Program-made: the position numbers and the translations under genes | Shown here: positions 1 to 8,360 of the stretch, in pieces | How the letters are laid out: each line of letters starts with the position of its first letter | How positions within the stretch are numbered: position 1 is the first letter of the stretch | Assembly (NCBI GenBank): GCA_024516155.1 | Contig: JAJJXM010000032.1 | Span: forward strand, 62,001 to 126,000 | Direction: 5' to 3' | DNA length: 64,000 bases | Source of the DNA: Pyronema omphalodes | Lineage: Eukaryota > Ascomycota > Pezizomycetes > Pezizales > Pyronemataceae | Notes under the pieces: generated by a model | What the model saw: only the letters and a program-made list of their open reading frames with translations | The model's database searches: none | Told to the model about the DNA's origin: nothing

Positions 1-1778
1 GTAGACACGTGCTCTGATGTCAGCGAGGATTCCAGCGACGACGACGCGTCTCCCCGAGACAGCTCCCCAACGCCAACTTCTCGCAACACCACCAACGCCC
101 CACCCAAAACACCCCACAACAAAAAACCCCTCCCTGAAAACTTCGACACCCCCGATCAACTGAGCAACAATGACCCCAAATACTCCATCCAACAAACCAC
201 CGGAAAACAGAAAAAACGCCCCGCCGCCTCCACTGCCCATACTATCACCCATATCGCCGAAGACTCCACCCCCGTTTCTGCACAAGTCAAACGACTCCAC
301 CCCGACATCGCTCCGATTAACGCCACACCTCACAGCAACGCCGCCCTCGCTCAATCCATCGACGTCCTCCACCACAATCTTGCTACCACCGCGGACATGT
401 TTCGTCACGCCGACCAGACAACGAACGACAGAATCAACAAAGCGTTCAAGACAATCAACAAGACCAGTCCCTCCTCCAATCCATCTACGATGCCGTCCGA
501 ATCCTCGCCCCGTCCCTCCTACCGAAAGGAACAGCTACCGCCGTGTCCCCCACCCCCGTCTCCGCATCCTCCACCCTCCTCGTGACCACCAGCCCCGATA
601 CCCAGCCCGTTAACGCCTCTCTCGATTTACCCTCCAAACATGCCCCCCGCCTCAGCGAAGCCGAGTACTGGAAGCAGAGGTGCTTGAACGCCGAAGCTGA
701 ACTCCGGAAGAACGAGCTCCCTACTCCCCCTCACCTACCCCCTCCCCCACCCCAGGCGAACGAACCGTGGCAAGGACCAATACCCTCGTCCGTCAAGCTG
801 TTCAAAGAGAAAGCCGCTGCCCCATCAATGACCCCCCCTAAGACCACCAAACCCAATCCCCAACGCAAGAACCCCCCCCGCGTCCAAGACATTGTGATCC
901 CCTGCCCTGACCCCCGTGCCCTGCCCGATAGCTCTAAGATCGCCATTGGATTAGCTATCAACGAAGCCCTACACAAGGCGAAGGTGGAAGGAAACATCAT
1001 GACGGTTAGGAAAAATATCGCAGGAAACCTCATGCTTACCCCCTCCCCGAACACATCCATTACCGATCTCACCCCCCACCTCTCTGTTATCCACGCCGCT
1101 GCCTGCAAAGTCCACCCGAACCTCTTGCCCCCCCGACTTAACGAAAAATGGTATAAGCTGGCAGTCCACGGAATCCCCACGGACTACTACGAGGACACCG
1201 CCGAGGGTATGCAAAAATTGCAGCAAGAAATCGAGACGAACCACAAAGTACGCCTGACACAACCCCCAAGGTACATCTCTCACCCGGACAAGCGTGTTGG
1301 TAAGACCGCCTCCAGTGTGATGATCGCACTGAAGTCCAGCGAGGAATACAACCTCCTCAAGAGAACAAAGGTGACAGTATTATTCGAACAACGCAAGGTG
1401 ACAGAATTCTTCACCGCCCGTTCCATTGACCAATGCCGCAGGTGCCAGTAATTTGGACATCATCATGCAATCTGCCCAGCTGACAATGGCCCCGCTTGCG
1501 CGATATGCGCCGCCCCTCACCCCACCGAATATCACCAATGCGGCCAGTGTCCCACAATCCAGGGCCGCAAATGTCAACACACCCTCTACAAGTGTGCCAA
1601 TTGTGTCGCCGCTGGCCTCACAGACGTCCACCACGCCGCATACAGCACCCGCTGCCCCGTCAAAGTGAACGACGTCAGGGAAGCCTGGCAGAAGACTCGC
1701 CCGGAGACAACACCCCTAGACGCCATCCCCGCCGAAATAAACCCCATCGCCGACACCACCATGACCGCTGATGAATAG
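1..1778 (+). pseudogene. L1 ORF1 (gag-like, zinc-knuckle), partial and broken
   Basis: ORF1 of a Tad1-like LINE, expected to be the RNA-binding chaperone of the retrotransposition particle. It enters the window in frame 1 within the acidic Ser/Asp-rich stretch (DSSDDDAS). There is a frameshift near 470-490, and the reading continues in another frame from about 543 with the basic/proline-rich middle and the conserved WYKLAVHGIPTD motif (about 1150-1190). An in-frame TAA at 1450-1452 interrupts the start of the zinc-knuckle block just after CRRCQ. The same frame then reads on through the Cys/His clusters to MTADE and the natural TAG at 1776-1778. The protein would lack its zinc knuckles. The stop overlaps the ORF2 start by 8 nt (ATGAATAG). 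Confidence 0.88.
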
Positions 1779-4700
1779 ATACGACTCATCAGCGGCGACC
1801 CTTCGCATCGTGTCACATAACACGAATCGCAGCGCCACCGCACTAACAACACTGCTGAACTCAGCAGGATCCAAAATAGACATATTGCTGGTACAAGAGA
1901 TTAACGTTAAAGATCCCCGGTACGCAATCACACATCCAGATTTCCTTTTGTTACTTCCCCCCCCGCAGCCACCACAAAGTCAATCGCACTGCTGCATATA
2001 TCTCTCGCCTCAACTCACATGTTCGAGTCACACCAAGACCGGACGTCAGCGGAGATCCTGACCTCCAGGTACTCGAGGTCAGCACCACACTCATTCCCTC
2101 CTTTTACCTCTTAAATATCTATAATGAAAAAGACCCCCAAACAAAATTATATACCGTCCCCCGCTCCCTTACCCCCCTCACTCTCCCCCACCGTTGCGTG
2201 ATCACAGGGGACCTCAATGCCCATCACCCTCTGTGGAACTCCCACGCACGCAGACCAGCGAGAGCAGACGTGCTGGTGGAACTGATGGAAGACCATCACT
2301 GGCAACTGGTAAACGTCCCGGACGTTCCTACTTACCACTATCGAGACGGATCGGGCTCTTCGGTCCTCGACCTGACTCTGGCAGCCCCGGCGATGGCAAG
2401 GGAAATTTCTTCTTGGGCCATTGACGACGGCATCGCCACGGGATCGGACCACGAGGTGATCCGTTTCCAAATCAACTCCTTACACCCAGGCCACCACAAC
2501 ACCGCCGGCGACACTACACCACTAAACTGGCGCAAGACGGACTGGGAGACCTTCACCGAAGAATTGCAACGTCTCACCGAAGCTTCCTACCCCCGGTGGT
2601 CCCACCTCCGAGCCAACCCCTCCGCCGAGAACCTCGACGAATGGGCTGCCCTCCTTCGCGACTCTATCCAAACCTCCGCCACGATATCAACAGCTACCCT
2701 CACCCCAACCCCGCGGTCGAAGAGATGGTGGACGGAGGAGGTACGCCTGACACGTAAAGACATGACCCGGGCCAGGAGGAGATGGAAACAGACCCTCCTT
2801 CCCCAACACCTCGCCGAATACAAACAGTCTCGAAACGCCCACTACAGGAAAGTCCGACATGCAAAGGACTCCATGTGGAAGGAACACTCAGCCGCGGTGG
2901 AAGGACCAGACATATGGGCGGCCTTCCGATATACAAACCCGCGCCGCGCTCAATTGACACCACCGATCAAGACACAGGTAGGAGGAATGGAGAAGATATG
3001 CGTCGACTTCGACAGTAAGGTAGAGGCCTTTCAAGCGTTATTCCCTCCCCCCCCAGCTGCCCCCCCCACACGCACCTCACGACCCAACCCCCAACTCCCC
3101 TGGAAAACATTCACCCCCGAAGAAATTCGTACCGCTATCACAACATCCTCCCCCAAGAAAGCCCCCGGCCCGGACTCCATCACGTTCGCGGGCCTTAGGA
3201 AGGCGTACGATGCAGTCCCCAAAGTTTTCAACGCCCTGTACTCAACCTTAGGAACGAAAGGATATCATCCGCGGAGCTGGCGAGAGGCCACGACGGTGGT
3301 GATACCTAAACCAAACAAACCGGACTATAACGCCATAAAGGCATACCGCCCGATCGCCTTACTCAACTGCTTGGGCAAGGTGCTAGAAAAACTCATGGCG
3401 ACCCGGCTCAGCCTTATGGCGGAGTCGCACGAAATCATGCATAAGGACCAGATTGGCGGGCGCCCAAAACGCTCGGCAATTGACGCCGCGATGGCACTGA
3501 CGCATGAGGTAGAAGTTAACGCGGGAAATCGCTTCGTGACGTCTGCCCTATTTCTAGATGTACGAGGAGCTTTCGATAACGTCTCCTCCGCCAGATTACT
3601 GGCAACTATGCACTCACTCGGCTGCCCACAGGCGGTAATATCGTGGTGTTCCTCATTCTTAAGTGACCGCACAACCGCACTATCATTTGACGGCAGAACA
3701 GATTCACAGCGACCAATTCAAACCGGCATTCCCCAGGGATCCCCCGCGCCGCCAATACTCTTCCTCATATACCTTCGCCCCCTCTTTGACGCCTTACAAT
3801 CCGAACACCCAACCCTGTGGACCCCTAGCTATATAGACGACGTTGCCTTGGTGGCCCATGGACGAACGAGAGAACAAAATGCGCGCGCCCTGGAAGCAGC
3901 CGCTCGCACCGCATTCAACTGGGCGCAGACAAACGCGGTAGCATTCGACGATTCCAAATCGGAGATGCTGCACTTCCATAAGTCGCGAATCGATGAACAC
4001 AGCGAAGCAACAAACGTGCGCTTACCTAACGGCACCATAGTCACCCCCGGGACTCAAGGAGGCAGCAAGGACGTGGTCCGGTGGATTGGCATACATTTTG
4101 ATCGCAAACTTTCCTTTTCCCAACATGTAAAAATAAGACTGACGGCCGCCGCTAGGTCCCTCAACGCCCTCCGAAGTTTGGTACGTCACGAAACAGGTCT
4201 GTCCCCCTCAGCGACCCGTACACTTTATCAAGCGTGTGTAACCTCTAGGTCGGATTTTGGCTCTGAGATCTGGTGGAATGGACAAAAAGGACTGGCCAGC
4301 ACACTACAAACGCAACAAAACTCCGCCCTACGCCGCATACTAAACGCATTCACATCGACCCCCATAGTGGCCCTACACAACGAAGCCGCCATACCCCCCG
4401 TCGCAGTTCGCCTTCAACGCCGCAGCCGCAAATACGTTCTCCGCCTCCTCTCCCTCCCCCCTTCCCACCCCGTAGTTAGACGCTGCCCTTCCTCCTACCC
4501 CGTGCCCAACCACTTCCCCACCTCCATATGTGACCCGTCCGAATATGACTACCCCTGGAACACCACCCAGAAAGCCCCCTCGCGCCTCGTTCGCATGCTC
4601 CGCTCCGTCGGTCAGTGGATATTACCAGACGACGAAATCGAGGACACGGCACACCCAAATCCCACCCCGTGGATAAGCTCACCCCTACGAATAAAGATAT

Positions 4701-5773
4701 CCTCCCTCCCCAAACCCGAAGCCGCCGTCGAACACCTCTCGCTGATCCGCGACCTGAGTGACGACAAAACCAACATTATCGCCTATACAGACGGCTCCCA
4801 ACTCGAAGGAAAAACAGGCGCCGGATACTGCATCACCTCAGGTTTCCCCCGTCAAGTCAACGAATCCATCCCCATGGGCACGACCACGGAAGTGTTCGAC
4901 GCCGAGCTACGAGCAATTCACGACTGCCTCGAGATGTGCCACAAAATCATCTCCCACAACCACCTCCGACGCCGCCGGATACACGTCTTTACAGACAACC
5001 AGGCGGCCATCCTCCGCGCCTCCCGTACAACATATGGTCCGGGCCAAGAGCTCGCCCGCGCTATACACGACATCGCCTCCTCCCTCCGTTCCAAAGACAC
5101 ATCCGTCACCTTACATTGGGTCCCAGGACATACCGATATACCCGGGAATGACCAAGCCGACCTCCTCGCCAAAACTGCAACCACCCTAACTCCCCCCTCT
5201 TCGCTACCGGTCTCCCTGTCCTGGATACGTCGACAGATTCACGATCAATACATCCAAGACTGGACGACCTGGTACTCCTCCGCGCCGAAACTTAAAACAT
5301 ACGACGCCCCACACCGTCGACGCCTCGACCATGCCTACACGGCCCTACCACGCAAACTATCAACCGCAATCTTGGGATTGCGAACCGGACACGGTTATTT
5401 TTTGGACTGCCTTGCTCATCCCCCCACCGCCCAATACCCCTCCCGCTTGTGCTCATGCCCCCTTCACCCTCCGCAATCCCCCAAACATCTCATTCTCTCG
5501 TGCCCCTACTTCACTTCCCAACGGACCGAACTGCGACGTACACTGAAAATCCCACGACGACGACACCTCACACTACCGACAATCTTACATACCACCGCCG
5601 GAACCAAAGCACTGTCCGCTATGATCTCAGAGACCAAGATAGCGACTGCGGAGTGGGCTCACGCAAGGTTAAGTAAACTCCCCGCTGAGGAGGACACATC
5701 TGCTACGCTGACAACAGACTGGGGGACGCTGCTGGACCTGACGGACGAGCACGCGGTTACCTCTAATAATTAA
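1771..5773 (+). pseudogene. L1 ORF2: endonuclease-RT-RNase H, one frameshift
   Basis: LINE ORF2 polyprotein that nicks target DNA and primes reverse transcription there. Its ATG at 1771 overlaps the ORF1 stop. One frameshift lies in a C run at about 1955-1962; from there to 5773 the frame is open (about 1334 codons in all). Visible motifs: APE endonuclease LLVQEIN (about residue 45), GDLNAHHPLWN and GSDHEV; RT KAYRPIALLN, DQIGGRPKR, FLDVRGAFDN, GIPQGSP and the catalytic YIDD; RNase H AYTDGSQ, FDAELRAI, FTDNQAA and HWVPGHTDIPGNDQAD; C-terminal finger CSCPLHPPQSPKHLILSC. Apart from the endonuclease frameshift this is one of the best preserved ORF2s here. The frameshift could be real or a homopolymer error. 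Confidence 0.93.
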
Positions 5774-6558
5774 AAAAAAAAAAAAAATAATAATAATAAA
5801 AAGAAGTAGGAGGAGGACGGAGGGAGGGAGAAGCGGGAGGCGAGAGCGGAGAGAGAGACGAGGGAGAGGGGAGATGGAGGAAGCGGACGATGACGAGGAG
5901 AGAGTGGAGACGGGAGACTGGGAGAGCGGAGGCGTGGTTGTTGTGGAGAATGGAGTCTTGTGTTTTTTCTTTTTGAAACGGGAATGAAAGTGAGGTGAGG
6001 AGTCGAGGGAGAGGAGAGACGCGGTGGAGACGGACGGGAGGAGCATGAATGAGGCGAGTACGAGATGGTGACGCGGAGAGAAGTGGACGGAGCGGGACGA
6101 TGGATGGCTGGCGAGCCGAGAGGGAGGAGCGTGGTGAAGGGCGAGGGGAGGGACGTAGAGTAGGGTAGTGGCACAGGGGAGAGAGGTGCGATGGGGGGGC
6201 GTTGACCCAGGGGAGTTATATCTTCTTTTCTTTTCTTTTTGCTTGTTTGTTTTTGCTTTGTGGAGGAAATAAAGGTGGAAAAACGGTTAAAAAAGGGAGG
6301 GGAAGGGTGGAGGAAATGGGGGAACGACCCGGCGAGGTGGCCTCCGAGCGTACAGGGCTCCTGGAACAGACGACGCTTGACGAACAAAAGCACAACGAGA
6401 CTTGGGGGTCTACAACCCCACACCCTAACGACAAGCTCTGGGGCATACCCAGTGAGAGCTTGGCCTGACACCCGGGTTTCTTAATTTTGTATTTACTGTA
6501 GATTCCGCCATAACCTTACGGTTGGATGCGTGTATGAGTTAATAAATAAATAAATAAA
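5774..6558 (+). other. L1 3' UTR with internal A-run and terminal 3' module
   Basis: The ORF2 stop is followed at once by an A-run and TAA repeats (5771-5800), then about 450 bp of G/A-rich sequence. From about 6240 (TTTGCTTTGTGGAGGAAATA) comes the module shared with the X elements. It ends in CCGCCATAACCTTACGGTT (hairpin AACC-TTAC-GGTT) and (TAAA)n. The distal 250 bp match X2, X3 and X4 almost base for base, which defines the L1-type 3' module. In LINEs of the stringent type the 3' hairpin is what the RT recognises; that role here is inferred. Confidence 0.85.
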
Positions 6559-7163
6559 TTGGGCAGAAGTCGTCAAAAGCGGAGGCATCAACGTCCAGAT
6601 TGTGCTGGGGAATGGCAATCTTGGACTGACAACACCACCGACAAGAAGGGGAGAGAGGCGAGGGGGAGCAGCGAGAAGGCTGAGGAAGAAGGAAGAAGAA
6701 GGGGAGAGAGGGGAGGAGAAGAGGGGCAGGGCGGGCCCGGGTGTCTCAAAGGGCAAAGAGTCAGGAGACACCGGCGGAGGAGGTGAGAGAGGAGAGGAGA
6801 GTGGGGGCACGGATGGCCCGGCGGCTGTTTAACTTTGCTTTGGTTTCGTTTTTGCTTTGTGGAGGAAATAAAGGCGGAAAAAATGGTTAAAAATGGGAGG
6901 GGAAGGGTGGAGGAAATGGGGGATCGACCCGGCGAGGTGGCCTCCGAGCGCACAGGGCTCCTTGGATCTGACGACGCTAGATGAAAAACTGCACGACGAG
7001 ACTTGGGAGACTACACTCCCACCCACATTGACAACTCTGGGGCTTACCCAGTGGGGACCTGGCATCACCCCCAGGTTCTTAACATTGTATTTAATTTGTA
7101 GATTCCGCCATAACCTTACGGTTGGATGCGTGTATGAATAAATAAATAAATAAATAAATAAAT
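6559..7163 (+). mobile_element. X0: 3' part of an ORF1-only LINE-like element
   Basis: It starts mid-ORF (WAEVVKSGG) directly after the L1 tail and runs to the (TAAA)n tail at about 7136-7163, where L2 ORF2 resumes. X0 was thus a host for L1, and its 5' part should lie left of the window. The last ~250 bp carry the L2-type 3' module (GACGACGCTAGATGAAAAAC and onward), close to the L2 3' UTR at 22600-22760. Confidence 0.88.
6560..6832 (+). pseudogene. X0 ORF, C-terminal fragment
   Basis: This is the C-terminal ~90 codons of the X protein. They run from the conserved WAEVV motif through INVQIVLGNGNLGL into the Arg/Gly/Glu-rich tail and stop at GPAAV. The tail is encoded by the purine-rich start of the 3' region. 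The N-terminal part is outside the window beyond L1. Confidence 0.85.
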
Positions 7164-8360
7164 GCAGAGTACAAGCGCCTCCGAAACACCCACTACCGCA
7201 GAGTACGACACGCAAAGGACTCATTGTGGAAAGAATACCTGGCCGCCGCAGAAGGCCCCGACGTCTGGGCCGCCTTTAGATATACAAACCCCCGGCGCGC
7301 CCAGCTGACCCCCCCAATCAAGACCCAGGTAGGTGGGATAGACAAGGTACACGTTGATTTCGAAGACAAAGTAAACGCCTTTCAGGCCCTCTTCCCAACC
7401 CCCCCCGCTGCCCCTCAGACTCAAATCCCCCTCACACACCCCATTATCCCCTGGCACACATTCACCCCCGAAGAAATACGTCACGCTATTTACTCCTCCT
7501 CCCCCAAGAAAGCCCCCGGTCCCGACATGATAACGTTCGCATGCCTAAGGAGAGCCTATGACGCAATCCCCAAGGTGTTCCATGCGCTGTACGCAAGGCT
7601 AGGTGACAAAGGATACCACCCAAGGTGCTGGCGTGAAGCAACGACGGTGGTTATCCCGAAACCGAACAAACCTGACTGCAGCGCAGTTAAGGCCTATCGT
7701 CCCATCGCGTTGCTGAACTGCATGGGAAAAATTTTAGAAAAACTTATGGCGACCCGGCTCAGCCTCATGGCGGAGTCACACGACATACTGCATGCAGACC
7801 AGATAGGCGGGCGCCCTAAACGCTCGGCTATCGACGCTGCAATGGCCCTAACGCACGAGGTCGAAGCGAATGCGGGGCGCCGCATGGTGACCTCCGCACT
7901 ATTTTTGGATGTGCGAGGAGCCTTCGACAATGTCTCCTCCGCGCGCCTCCTCACGACAATGCGCACACTGGGCTGCCCAACTGCAGTTGTCTCCTGGTGT
8001 TCGACTTTCCTAAGCGACAGAACAACAGCCCTATCATTCGACGGACGAACAGACATACAGCGACCCATTAGGACGGGCATCCCCCAAGGTTCCCCGGCGT
8101 CCCCCATCCTCTTCCTTATCTACCTGCGCCCTCTATTCGACAAACTACAAAGGACTCACCCCACGTTATGGACCCCGAGCTACATGGACGACGTAGCTCT
8201 CGTTGCACACGGGCGTACCAGAGAGGAAAATGCCCGCGAACTGGAAGTCGCGGCTCGCACCGCCTTCGAATGGGCCCGAACAAACGCCGTAGCATTCGAC
8301 GATTCGAAATCGGAGCTGCTGCACTTTCACCGCTCCCGCACAGACACCCTCACCGACGCC
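7164..8360 (+). pseudogene. L2 ORF2, RT segment
   Basis: Open frame from AEYKRLRNTHY through the pre-RT linker and the RT domain: PGPDMITFACLRRAYD, IPKPNKPD, KAYRPIALLN, DQIGGRPKR, FLDVRGAFDN, GIPQGSP and the catalytic YMDD at about 8185. It is broken by X1 at 8360/8361 within DTLTDA and resumes at 10347 in the same frame once X1 and one TSD copy are removed. The first 139 bp are nearly identical to the last 139 bp of the window (L10). Confidence 0.9.

Larger units (their letters stand above)
1..6558 (+). mobile_element. L1: Tad1-like LINE, 5' end outside window
   Basis: Non-LTR retrotransposon with ORF1 (partial), ORF2 and a 3' UTR that ends in the family's terminal hairpin and a (TAAA)n tail at about 6541-6558. 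The 5' UTR and the first ~45 codons of ORF1 lie left of the window, judged against L8 and L10. The right junction enters the middle of an X element (X0), so L1 was inserted into X0. The matching left flank, and so the target-site duplication (TSD), is outside the window. It belongs to LINE subfamily S1, whose intact ORF1 begins MPTRSSAV as in L8 and L10. Confidence 0.9.

Noticed and set aside
731..1283. Long open frames on the strand opposite the LINE and X genes (also 5770-6471, 50234-50701 and others)
   Set aside because: They mirror C-rich or purine-rich coding sequence and UTRs, lack homology to each other beyond the repeat itself, and have no independent motifs. Treated as shadows.
6504..6540. 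Terminal AACC/GGTT hairpin as a transcription terminator
   Set aside because: The stem is too short and the context is the LINE 3' end with a repeat tail; RT recognition is the better explanation in a eukaryote.
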